NCBI RefSeq assembly: GCF_009389715.1 | Contig: NW_024067666.1 | Location: forward strand, 4,133,001 to 4,197,000 | Source of the DNA: Phoenix dactylifera | Lineage: Eukaryota > Streptophyta > Magnoliopsida > Arecales > Arecaceae | DNA: 64,000 nucleotides | Reading direction: 5' to 3' | Notes under the pieces: generated by a model | Seen by the model: the letters and a program-made list of their open reading frames with translations, nothing else | Told to the model about the DNA's origin: nothing | The model's database searches: none | Shown here: positions 33,837 through 43,702 of the stretch, in pieces | Layout: every line of letters starts with the position of its first letter | Position numbering within the stretch: position 1 is the first letter of the stretch | Translations under genes and position numbers: made by a program

Positions 33837-34065
33837 ACGGGCCGTGCCTGGCACGGCCCGTCCAGCACGGAACACCAGCCCGGCCCGGCCCCAAGCCCCT
33901 CTATCGGTGGGCCGGGCCGGGCACGGCACGCCACGGGCCGTGCCAGGCACGGCCCGTAACGGGCGATAACGGGCCGTGCCAGGCACGGCCCGCAACGGCT
34001 TCAAACGGGCCGTGCCTGGCACGGCCCGTAACGGCTCCAGACGAGCCATGCCAGGCACGGCCCGT
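33837..34065. repeat. subterminal palindrome array, left end of the hAT element
   Basis: Five 25-bp palindromes with arm ACGGGCCGTGCC, a one-base centre and the complementary arm, at 33837-33861, 33933-33957, 33969-33993, 34005-34029 and 34041-34065. The first, second and fourth are perfect. They are spaced by short GTAACGGC-like linkers. hAT transposases are known to bind subterminal repeats, so these are likely transposase-binding sites. Confidence 0.9.
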
Positions 34066-34467
34066 CTGGAGAGGGGGGAGGAAAATAGCAGTTTTCAACG
34101 GCTATTTTCGTAAAAATGACCCTTTTACCCCTCCCAACAGTCCAATAACGGCTGAATTGAGGGGTATTTTGGGGAAAAAATTTGGGGCTTCTATAAATAG
34201 CCCATTCCTCCCTCATTCTCACCACACAAAACCTCTCATTCTTTTCTTCTCTACTGCTATTATTTCTCTCTTCTAAAGTGCTCTTCTAGCAATTTAATTT
34301 TTAGTTTGTTCAAGTGCTACACAAGAAGAGGTTCGTGTTGAGAAGAGAAGGTCGCTTCTGTTGAGAGCACAAGAGGAAGCTCGGAATCTCGGCTCTGCCT
34401 CTGCCCTCCGACCCTCTACTCAATTCCTCCTTGCGGTTAGTTTTTATTTTTTGAATTAATCATAGAT

Positions 34468-36501
34468 ATGTCATCTTTTGAGGAAAGTCAGTTTGGCATT
34501 CCTCCTGTTTCTGAGGGAGAAGAAACTAATCCCCAACCCTATATTCCTAGTTCCTCTAGAACTGGTGAACCGAGTGAAGGTCAAACCTCTTCTCGTAAGA
34601 GGACTAGTGCTGTATGGAATGAATTTGATAGAGTTATGGTTGAGGAAGTCTGGAAAGCTAAATGTAAAAAATGTGCCAAACTTTATAGTTGTAGTAGTAG
34701 TGGGGGAACAGGGCATTTAAAAAGACATCAAGAGAGTCATAGGATGCATGATTCTCATGCTCAAACTCAAAGTACCCTTAATATACAAGGGGGATTACTT
34801 GTAGGTAATTTTGCATATAATCATGAAAATCAAAGAAAAGCACTTGTAAAATGGATAGTTAAGGATGAATTACCTTTTAGTTTATGTGAATCTTTTAATT
34901 TTGAAGAATATGTTCAATTAAACCTACAACCTGCTTACAAAAGAACTAGTAGGCGTACATTTAGAAGAGTAGCTATGACCAACTTTTTAGCAATGAAACA
35001 AAATTTAATTGAAACACTTTCTACTTTAAATGTAAAAATTTCATTAACTTCTGATATTTGGTCGGCATCTATAGGTAGTAATTGTTTTATTGCCATTACT
35101 GCTCATTATATTGATAATGATTGGCAATTAAATAAACGTATTCTTGCTTTTCGTGCTTTTGATTTTCCACATTCTGGGCAACAAATTTCAAATATAATTT
35201 ATCAAACTGCATGTTCATATAATATTAATGATAAAATTATGTCTATTACTTTTGATAATGCATCTAATAATAATTCTGCTGTTGCATTATTAAAAGACTC
35301 ATTACATCCCATATTAGATAGAAATTTACTGCATATTAGATGTGCATATCATATCTTAAATCTTTCTGTTCAAGCTGGCATGGGCATGATTTAAGATGTG
35401 ATTTCAAAAATTAGAAATGCAGTTTCTTTTATTCATGCTTCAAGATCAAGACTTCAAGAATTTAAGAAATTATGCGTAAATCATGGTAAACGTTTTAAAA
35501 AATTTAAACTTGATGTAATTACTCGTTGGAACTCCACATATAGCATGATACATGATGCATACCCATATAAGAACTTATTAAGTGCATATATTAATGATCG
35601 TGGATTAGGCTTTACATTGTCTGAAACTGATTGGAATAAAGAAAAAATTTTGGAAGATTTTTTGCTTAGTTTTTATAATGCTACCAATGTTCTTTCTGGT
35701 ATTTATTACCCTACTTCATGTTCATTTTTACAACAAGCATATATAATTAGTCAAAAATTTGCAGAACATAGATATGATGATGTTTTAATGCCTATTATTG
35801 ACCTAATGGAATCTAAATGGAATGAGTATTGGGACAAGATATGTCCTATGCATAACTTAGCTGCTGTATTTGATCCTAGAGTTAAATTAAATGGCGTGCT
35901 AATTTTACTTGATGCATACTCTGAAAATATGAATCAAGATTCTGAATCTGCTAAAAATGAGGTAAAACAACTTCTTTATGATATTTATGCTATATATGAT
36001 GAAAAAATTCGTGGATCTAGAACACAAATACAAACCTCTATTTCTCCTTCTAGTAGTTCTCGTTCGTCATCTATTTTTTCATTCATTGCACAGAGAAGAC
36101 ACACACATGCTTCAAGTTCCTCTTCATCTTCTTCATCTTTAAGTAGTGAACTAGAATTTTATTTACGAAATGATCTTCAGTCTGCATATGATGAAAATCA
36201 AATAGAGAATCTAGATGTATTATCTTGGTGGAAGAGTGTTAGAAATCAATATCCTGTTATGTCTGCAATTGCACGCGATATTTTAGCTGTGCCGATGTCC
36301 ACGGTAGCATCGGAATCCGCTTTTAGTGCAGGTCGGCGTGTTCTTGACGAAAAGAGAAGTAGGATGATGGGCGAAACGGTGGAGATGCTTCTCTGCTTCA
36401 AGGATTGGCTGGATGCTGAGGCAAGACTTCAAGATAAAGGTGGACATAATACAACATCCTCTGATGATGATGATACAAACACTACGAAGAGTGAATACTG
36501 A
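34468..36501 (+). pseudogene. hAT transposase, BED zinc finger type, with one in-frame stop
   Basis: One reading frame of 678 codons broken once, by TAA at 35392-35394, into 308- and 367-residue parts. Residues about 48-91 form a BED finger with C66-x2-C69 and H83/H87/H91 (KCKKCAKL, TGHLKRHQESH). The middle part has RNase H-like hAT-core strings such as LTSDIWSASIGSNCFIAITA and ITFDNASNNNSAV. The C-terminus is the hAT dimerisation domain (LDVLSWWKSVRNQYPVMSAI, VASESAFSAGRRVLDEKRS). Ser-rich and Asp-rich stretches lie before and after it. A short leader intron ending at ...ATAG just before the start is possible. As printed it would give no full-length transposase; the stop is a single codon in otherwise open sequence. 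Confidence 0.92.
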
Positions 36502-36559
36502 TTCACTGAATCACTGATGATTAGTAAGATTTCTTAATTTTTTATAATTGTACATTTTT

Positions 36560-36642
36560 ATTGTATTCTGGAGGTCAGACCAAGGTCCAAACCTCGGCCC
36601 TTTCTTATTGTATTCTGGAGGTCAGACCAAGGTCCAAACCTC
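36560..36642 (+). repeat. 47-bp tandem duplication in the hAT 3' region
   Basis: ATTGTATTCTGGAGGTCAGA starts at 36560 and again at 36607, both copies continuing to AAGGTCCAAACCTC without visible difference. It lies just after the transposase stop, inside the element's probable 3' UTR. Confidence 0.9.
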
Positions 36643-36789
36643 CCTTCATGTACCATTTTGATTTAAATTAATAAACTGGTAGGGGTCTATGCCAAACCCC
36701 CCACCATTAAGGTGGCTTTATATTCATAAATCCTTAGTGTTCAATATTTATTAATTTATTAAAAAAATTTATGAAGCATTAATTTTTAT

Positions 36790-37090
36790 CGGGCCGAGCC
36801 GGGCCCAGGCCCAGACCATGCCAGGCCCGCGTGCCAGCCCGGCCCAGGCCCTTATGGGCCGTGCCGTGCTGGCCCGCGGGCCGTGCCGTGCTTGGCCCGC
36901 GGGCCTAGACCGGGCCGTGCCGGCCCAGGCCCGAAGCGGGCCGTGCCAGGCACGGCCCACGGGCCAGTACCCTGTGACCCAGCACGGCCCTATCAAATGG
37001 GCCGTGCCAGGCACGGCACGGCACTGTAGCTGGCGGGCCGTGCCAGGCACGGCCCGCTTCGTGCCGTGCCGTGCCGGGCCGTGGGCGGCC
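36790..37090. repeat. subterminal palindrome array, right end of the hAT element
   Basis: GC-rich mirror of the left end: palindromes with arm GCGGGCCGTGCC at 36936-36960 (one end base off) and 37033-37057 (perfect), a half copy near 37008, and many GGGCCGTGCCGTGC variants. With the left array this gives at least seven palindromes per element. Confidence 0.85.
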
Positions 37091-37183
37091 CGGCCCAGTG
37101 CCCATCTCTACTCCATCCTGTGATAAAATCAGAAACATCTTTTCCAATTAAGTATCTTCGCAGCCACCAAACTAACAAACACA

Positions 37184-37570
37184 GCCGCCAAGGCGGTAGC
37201 TCAGTTGGAACGGAGCTCGGCTTCTAACCAAGTGGTTCCAGGTTCGAAACGCGCGGGCGTCGATTAAATGTGGGGACCGGATGCCCCTAGCCTGGACACG
37301 GGGTCTAGAAGTGCTACTGGTCGGCTGGTAGCCTTGGTGGTGCCAGGTGTGACGTACTCACACGTGGTTCTCGAGCCGGAGCCCAGAGGGGTAACCGAGC
37401 CGGGGTCACGGGTGGGGAGGGTATGAGTAATATATGGCTGGGGTCTGGTGAGCTGGGCCTATACCAAATGGCCATTCTGCCCGAATCGAACATAGTCCTG
37501 GCGGGGGCGGGGCCCGGTTGGGGTTGCTACGCGGGGTGGGCTTGTCCCTCCCCCCCTACCCCCTTTTTTT

Positions 37571-37609
<39 letters not shown>
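37184..37609 (+). mobile_element. tRNA-derived SINE with poly(A) tail
   Basis: The head holds a pol III A box TAGCTCAGTTGG (37197-37208) and B box GGTTCGAAAC (37241-37250) at tRNA spacing. The anticodon-like loop CTTCTAA would read TCT, so an Arg-type tRNA origin is possible. A GC-rich tRNA-unrelated body follows, then an A tract of 38. A perfect 15-bp target duplication AAACTAACAAACACA lies at 37169-37183 and 37610-37624. Total about 426 bp. It inserted only some 50 bp beyond the hAT element. Confidence 0.88.
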
Positions 37610-37614
<5 letters not shown>

Positions 37615-37779
37615 AACAAACACATATCAAAAAGAGGGATTATATGTTACATCCTATAATTAAAAAATATGAAGAGAAATATGATGAACTACTACATTTA
37701 TGAAGCAATCTCTTCACATCACAAAATTCATGTGGAAATACAAAAGTGCCCTAGGGCCAAGGAGTTAACTATGAATTAA

Positions 37780-38520
37780 ACCGGACCAAGGGAGACAAAA
37801 GACCGTCGTTCGGCGTCACATGGCCATGACTTTTTGACGAGCCCCATCGACATGCCAGGAGCCTCGTGCTAGAATTCGAAGTCAACTGAGGTTGGCTGTG
37901 ATTCGAAGTAAAAAGCTTCGAGCTAATGGATGGGTGGTGGATCTTGCTCCCAAAATACAAATCTGGCTTGAAAAAAAGTTCTATTGCGGGAAGTTTTCCG
38001 GCGGGGAATCCTTCGACACTCAAGTCAGACGAATTTTAAAAAAAATAGTGGAAGAGAGAGAAAAAAGAGTTGAAAGAATAACTTACTTGAGGGTTCTCCG
38101 ATATCTCCTATTTAAAGGATGGGGTTAATGTTGGTTATCGAAATTAATGCGCCATACAATAACTGCATGATTAACTATAGAGTAACGGCTCGTCATGCAA
38201 TAACTGTATAGTAACGGCTTCCTATGTAACGATAATTGCGTCAATCATGCAATTACGATCGAACTGGCATAATCATTGTCAAAATTATAGCCATATTAGT
38301 AACGAACATTAATCATGTTCTAATGGTCTTTAATGCGATATGTGGTGCTTTTTTATTGCATGATTGAAACGAAACTACACTTCAGCAAGAATCGAGAAAA
38401 ATTACTTATGACCATACCAACGTCAAGAACTTCGGTCTATCCTGAGATCAGGTTGGCTAATATTCTTCGTATAAAAAATAATTATACCATCCAAAAATAT
38501 AATACTTTAATATAAATAAA
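37780..38520. mobile_element. probable Gypsy-type LTR fragment, fossil (weak)
   Basis: Composition and wording (TTACTTGAGGGTTCTCCGAT followed by TATTTAAAGG, then repeated GTAACGGCT and TGCAATAACTG) look like terminal repeats of monocot Gypsy elements. No internal region, binding site or matching second repeat is present. Ends are approximate. Confidence 0.3.
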
Positions 38521-39353
38521 GTATATTATTTAATATATAATAATTATTAATAATATTATTGATGTGTTCTGTTTTAACGGAATAAGGCATCATTTTAGAA
38601 CCGTCAAGCGAATGGTGATGTCAGCAAACGTCACGGCAACCCCCTACGGGCAAACTCGCGTGGAATTTCCAACGAACGAATCGACACATGTCGGGCACAC
38701 ACGTGATCGGACGGTCTGACCAACCGTATCTATTTACACCGGGTGACAAACTAAGAAGGAATGGAAAGCACCCGGCGTTGTTTAGTTTCTTTTTGCCTGG
38801 GCTCATGCAAAGAGGCTTGGAAACAAGAGAAGAGAAGAGAGGAGAGGAAGAGAGAGATTGGATTGGAGAATCTGAGGTTAAGGAGATCGTCGGAGAATGG
38901 GGAGCATTTTGGTGGCAGAGAAGGATGGCTATAGGCGTGGGGTGGGAAGGGATCTTGCCGATCCAGGAGGTTAGGGTTTGGGGGAGGGGCAGAGGGGTGG
39001 TGCTCCCACGAGCAAGAGGAAGAGGAGGAGGGCTCGGGCTTGGATGCGAAGGCAAGGTTAGGGGTGCCACGGCTGACGAGGCAAGGATAGGGTGGGTGAA
39101 GTAGGAGGAGAGGGTGATGGAAGTTTAAGGGATGAGGATGAGGTGAGAGGCAAGAGGTTGGGGTGAGAGAAGAGCAACAGTCAATAGGAGAGCATGAGAT
39201 CATGACTGATGTCGGCAATTGCAAAGAGGAGGCGGCCTTCCCCTTCCTCAACAATCCTTTTGTTTGAAATACCAGTTCGGTCCACCCATGATCCTTTGGG
39301 ATGGTCGGGGACATCTGGGATACCTGTCACGCTGTTATAGCGCCCAAGTATGT
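38521..39353. other. island spacer with promoter-like, GA-rich DNA
   Basis: Contains CACACGTGATCGG near 38698 (ACGT core), a long purine-rich tract (about 38820-39180) and TTAGGGTTTGGGGG, all resembling a plant gene leader and first exon. Long open frames exist on both strands here because of the composition bias, but none shows a domain. It may be a captured gene start or simply the upstream part of the LINE insertion site. Confidence 0.35.
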
Positions 39354-39893
39354 CCTTCTTTCTTGGGTACCCCCACCCCTTAGTCATCTTAAAGTTAATT
39401 TCAATGGTGGTGGACGGCGTGCATGGAGAAGTGGGATTTGTGATTAGAACCATCATGGCATGCTGGTTGTGGCGGGGGGTCGGCGCATCCTTGGCCAGAC
39501 CGCTATTGAGGCAAAGCTTTAGGCTGCTTGGGAGAGCATCTCCTACGGAGCTGATAGAATTAATACACCTCGAGAGAGATTCCTCCACAGTGATCGATTG
39601 AATACCAGAGGAGGACCGTTATGGGGATGGGCACCCGTTGATTGGCGAGGTTCGTCGACTGGTTAGGAAGATAGAGTCCTTCCAGGTAGCACATGTGTTT
39701 CGGGAGGCGAACATAACTGCAAATTGGGTTGCCTCCTTTGTTGCCCAACACTTTGGAGATTTTATCTGGACTAGGGCTGCTGAGATTCCTCTTCCATTGT
39801 ACCAATTTCTTTCTTCTGACTTGGCTAGCTGTACTCATTTAAAAGCTATATGAAATGTCGTATTTACCCAAAAAAAAAAAAAAAAACATAATC
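39354..39893 (+). mobile_element. 5'-truncated LINE (L1 type), RNase H and 3' tail
   Basis: Only the C-terminal end of a plant L1-type second ORF remains: LKVNFNGG-like start and GFVIR (RNase H strand with the first catalytic region), HLERDSSTVID, then VRRLVRKIESFQVAHVFREA, NWVASFVAQHFGDFIWTRAA and LPLYQFLSSDLAS before the stop. The frame shifts at least once between these blocks. It ends in TGTCGTATTTACCC plus 17 A. It has the same orientation and 3' end type as the copy at 56310-56880. Confidence 0.85.
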
Positions 39894-40926
39894 TTCCACT
39901 TCCTCATCCCTAGCGAGCACATCTCATCGAACTCTATGACCAAATCTTCACCGACCTTTGTGATAGGATCGTCACCGACCTCTATGACCGAATCTTTGCC
40001 AGCCTTTGCCACAGTCTCCCTTGCTCCAGCCATCTAGCTCCTCTCCTTCGTCGACTTCGTCATGATCAATAGCCAAGGGTGGCAATAGTATAGCCCAGTC
40101 GCAGATGGGACAAAGGAGTGAGCGGGGAGGCTAGCTGCCCTTCACTTGAAGCACCAACCCATCAAAAACTATGGCCCGAATATCTCTTACCAACGGATGG
40201 TAGTCGTCGAGCCCCCAGAAGCCGGCCAAATCCACTCAATAACCATCGGAGAGTCACCCTCCAGGAGGACGTCTCTCCCCTGCAAGGCACGTCGAACATA
40301 TCGACAATCCTTTCGACCACCATGAGATTACGCAATGATGGTTGGGCCGAAAGTGTGCTGATGGTCTACACCCTCACCTATCAGACTTTCGTCAAGGAGA
40401 GAGTAGCCTAACTGCAGCTCCACTCCTAGACCGTTAAGAAGGTTCAAAGCACATCTTAGACAAACCTAGAGAATAAGATTGTCCGCTAGATCAAAGCCCT
40501 CGACATTGGCAATGGCATAGCCAGCCCTATATGGGACAAGAGAGTGAGTGGGGAGGCCAGCCATCTTCTAGTGCAATTGTTTTTGTTCTTTTCGCTTTTT
40601 TTTTTTTACTCGAGCTTATAATTTTAAAAAAAATATTCTACGAAAAAAATAGATTCAACTTACATTATTTCTCCAAAAGCATAGCCAGCCAATTTAGTAG
40701 GAAGGGTATTAAAGAAATAGGAGGCTTGATTTGTTATCACGTGAGGTGAGAACATGATAATGATTTCTTGCCGAGATGGATAATTCAGCCAAATTATAAT
40801 AAAAAAATAAATTATAGTATCTAATTGAAAAAAAAAATAGGATTAAAATATTTCTCTTTCAAACTTGAAAGAGTACATCCGTATGTAGCCCTAGTCAGTG
40901 CATTGACACTAACTCACATATATCAC
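39894..40926. other. island spacer, unassigned
   Basis: Not recognised. It contains a diverged internal repeat: GATGGGACAAAGGAGTGAGCGGGGAGG near 40106 and ATATGGGACAAGAGAGTGAGTGGGGAGGCCAGCCATC-like wording near 40528, about 420 bp apart. The open frame at 40118-40411 has no domain. 40600-40860 is AT-rich. Confidence 0.35.
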
Positions 40927-42487
40927 CAGGGCCGGCTCGAGCCTTAGGCGACTGAGGCGGTCGCCTAAGGCCCCCAGCCGATGGAAGGCCCCGCTCTGCC
41001 CGCTGCAAGTTTTTTTTTTTTTTTGCCTGCACAGCTTTCACATCGGAAAGCTAGCAGAGTAGCAGGGCGACGGGTGATGGCTACGCCGCTACAGTGCATC
41101 TCCTTCTCCCCCGACGACAGACAGCCTACAGCCCTGGGCGACGGCTACGAGCCTATGACAATTGAAAATGACAAGCAACAGGCCTTTCTATTTTCCTCCC
41201 CCCTTCTCTCCCGGTCTCCCTTCTTCTCTATCGGTGCTTTTCTTTTTTGCTGAAGCAGCTGAACCTTTTCGGCAGGGCACACTCAGCTTCTTCAGTTCTC
41301 CTCTCCCCCTAGCGCTTCTTCACTTCAGTTCTTCGGCCCTTGAGCCCTTCCCTAGTTCCCTTCTCTGCCAGCAGGCTCAACCTCGACCGTCAACGGCTTG
41401 AAGCTTCTCAAGACTCAAAATGAAATCTTCAGGTCTTGGAGACTTGGACCGCCCCTACTCCGGAATCCGAATCTCCTCTCCAGCTCTCCTCTCTGTCCTC
41501 GTTTCCTCCGACCTCTAGCCTCCGGCCTCCGGCTCCTCGGCTCCGCTGTAGACCACCGTTCTCCTCCTCTGGCTCTAAGAAGGCAAGAACCCGGCGAGGG
41601 GCGAGCCGCCGGCCGGATCTCCTCTCCAGCTCTTGGGCCACCCCTGCTCCGGAGTTCGGATCTCCTCTCCAGCTCTCCTCGCCGTCCTCCGCTCCTCCAA
41701 GCTCTGCCGCTCTGCAGCTTCGGCCTCGTCGGCTCCTCCTCTCTAAAGTCCACAACTCCACCATCCTCCGTTAGGCGGTAGCATCCCAGGCAGTGGTGAC
41801 TGGTGAGAATCTAGAATCATGGTTCTCAGCCTCTCAGGTTCTGTTATTCTTTTGCATAGAAGCTTAGAACATGAACCATTCTCCACATCCACAAATGATA
41901 GAAGTGGAAGCATATGGTAGCAATAAATTTTTAACATAAAAAGAGAAGAAAATTTCTTTCATACGTCATCAGTTTTTCTCTGAGTTGTTGTTATTGCATT
42001 TAATGTTATACATTAATGAAAAAGCCAGGAGAATATATGGCCAACTTTTAGACTTTAGACAAGCAGGATATGTGCTGGATAGCTGGAGTTGTTGGCTGTT
42101 GGCGAGGGAATTAATTTTAGATTTTAGGATATGTGCTGCAGTGCTGGTTATATGCTTCTGAGCTAGTTTGTTCATTAATTTTTTGATCCAATTAATTTTG
42201 ATTTAGTCAAATTAGGATACTACAATTGAATTTTTTTTTGGTCCAATTGTAAGTTGGTTGTGACTTCGGCGGTTCAGCCTCTTCTCGCCATCGAGTTCGG
42301 CACTATTCGGCCTCTTCTTGCTGTCAAATTCGGCCTCTTTTTGCATCTTAAAAAGCTAGACGAATTATTTTTAAATAAAATTTTAAAATATTTTACATTT
42401 ATTTAAATTTTTTTACTATTAAAAAAAAAAAAAAGACCTCTTCTAGTAAGTTCGCCTTAGGCCACCAAATGTTTTGGGCCACCCCTG
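40927..42487. mobile_element. non-coding hAT element with CAGGG ends (1561 bp)
   Basis: Left end CAGGGCCGGC, right end (complement) CAGGGGTGGCCC, flanked by a perfect 8-bp target duplication TATATCAC at 40919-40926 and 42488-42495. Just inside the left end lies a perfect hairpin: arms GCCTTAGGCGAC and GTCGCCTAAGGC around TGAGGCG; the right end repeats CGCCTTAGGCC. CAGGG ends with 8-bp duplication are usual for plant hAT elements. No transposase is present. The middle (41400-41770) is a GC-rich block with direct repeats of TCTCCTCTCCAGCTCTCCTC and stays open in several frames, but shows no domain. Confidence 0.85.
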
Positions 42488-43702
42488 TATATCACCTTGC
42501 CTGAGATGAGACTCCAATTACCTCAAGCCAATGTACAAGTTAAACACCCTTATCCTATTAGAATGTACGTTCATCTGTAGATAACAATCTGTTTATCTTA
42601 TCCTACTCCGAGACTTGGATCCACACACGAAGTCTCCACCCTTAAACCAACGCTATCTAAAAAACTCCGTGGTTCGTGCTCTATTACTGTTACCGAACCT
42701 GTTTGGCTGCGCTATCCCATTCCATTGACTAGGATAACTAACTCCAATACTAAAAATCGATATATACGCTATTTGAAATTTAGATTACATTTCCAACACC
42801 TAAGACAATCTTTTCTAACGATTCAATGCTTTTGCAAGAGATCTAGGAGAGAAGAAGAGATCACATGAGGCTTCAATTGATGGTCATTATCATGTTGAGG
42901 AATTACTACTCACGGAAGGACATGTTCTGCTCAAAATCCATTTTATTCTCTAGTAGTGATTTGGAGATGGAATTACCATCCTTTCATCAAATCACAGGCT
43001 CACAGCGTTCAATCCCTCAAGTTAAGAACCACCACTAGCCCATGTATTTCTTAAAGGACAGTTGTTTTATCTCCCCTGCTTCTTTTTCCACTGCACTGCC
43101 AGTTGAAGTTGAAATTGGAGTAGCTTTGCCCTTATATCCAGTCCATCCCATGGGAGTTGACTATCCAGAAGGAGTCTTTCTTCGAAAGAAAGATTCATCT
43201 TCCTTTGCAATAATCTCTACAAGATCTACGCAGGCAGATGAATAGAAAAGTTTGGAGTACTCTGAGAGTTGCACAGTATGCAATCCAACAGCCTACATAT
43301 CAGTCATTCTTTCGCGCGAAAGATGCAACTCGAACCCTTTCTAATAAGCCAGTCAAACGATGATCAAGCATAAGTATAATCCAATTACCTCTAATCAGAG
43401 ATGAGGCTGCTGAAATATCCAATGTGATGAGACCATTGTAAATGAATTACATGCTTCAATCATGTTAAATTTATCTTTGAAGAGGACAGTAAGACATCTA
43501 GGCTGCAAATTATTCTTCTACAAGCAGTCCCATTTCTAAAGGTAACCCCATTATCTAGAATGATGAAAGGAGCCCAGCAGTATAGTTAATACAACAAATA
43601 GTATTTTCAAGTCTACAGGCCTACAGTAAGTGAATACATCACCAGTAATCAACAGACTGTCTGCTCTGACGGGGTCAATCTGAATGGTATAGAAGAGAAT
43701 CA
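42488..43702. other. intergenic region downstream of FBL17
   Basis: No gene seen. The FBL17 3' UTR should lie at the right side. The open frame at 43042-43245 has no recognisable domain. Confidence 0.45.

Larger units (their letters stand above)
33784..37110 (+). mobile_element. hAT-superfamily DNA transposon, near-complete (3327 bp)
   Basis: Terminal inverted repeats TAGAGTTGGGCAACGGGCC on the left and TAGAGATGGGCACTGGGCC (complement) on the right, flanked by a perfect 8-bp target duplication CTCCATCC at 33776-33783 and 37111-37118. It encodes one BED-finger transposase on the plus strand with a TATA box (TATAAATAG near 34192). Both ends carry a strongly GC-rich palindromic repeat array, in sharp contrast to the AT-rich body. 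Perfect target duplication and only one visible lesion in the transposase suggest recent insertion. Confidence 0.95.

Noticed and set aside
37191-37255. A genuine tRNA-Arg gene
   Set aside because: A and B boxes are present, but acceptor-stem pairing is poor, the sequence continues into a long body with an A tail, and a 15-bp target duplication surrounds the whole; it is the head of a SINE.
38621-39314. Long open frames on both strands
   Set aside because: They arise from a purine-rich, GC-biased stretch; the frames overlap one another and none shows a known domain or usable splice context.
41398-41781. Four overlapping open frames in the GC-rich block
   Set aside because: Low-complexity Pro/Ser/Arg/Leu translations in several frames at once inside a transposon; no codon preference for one of them.
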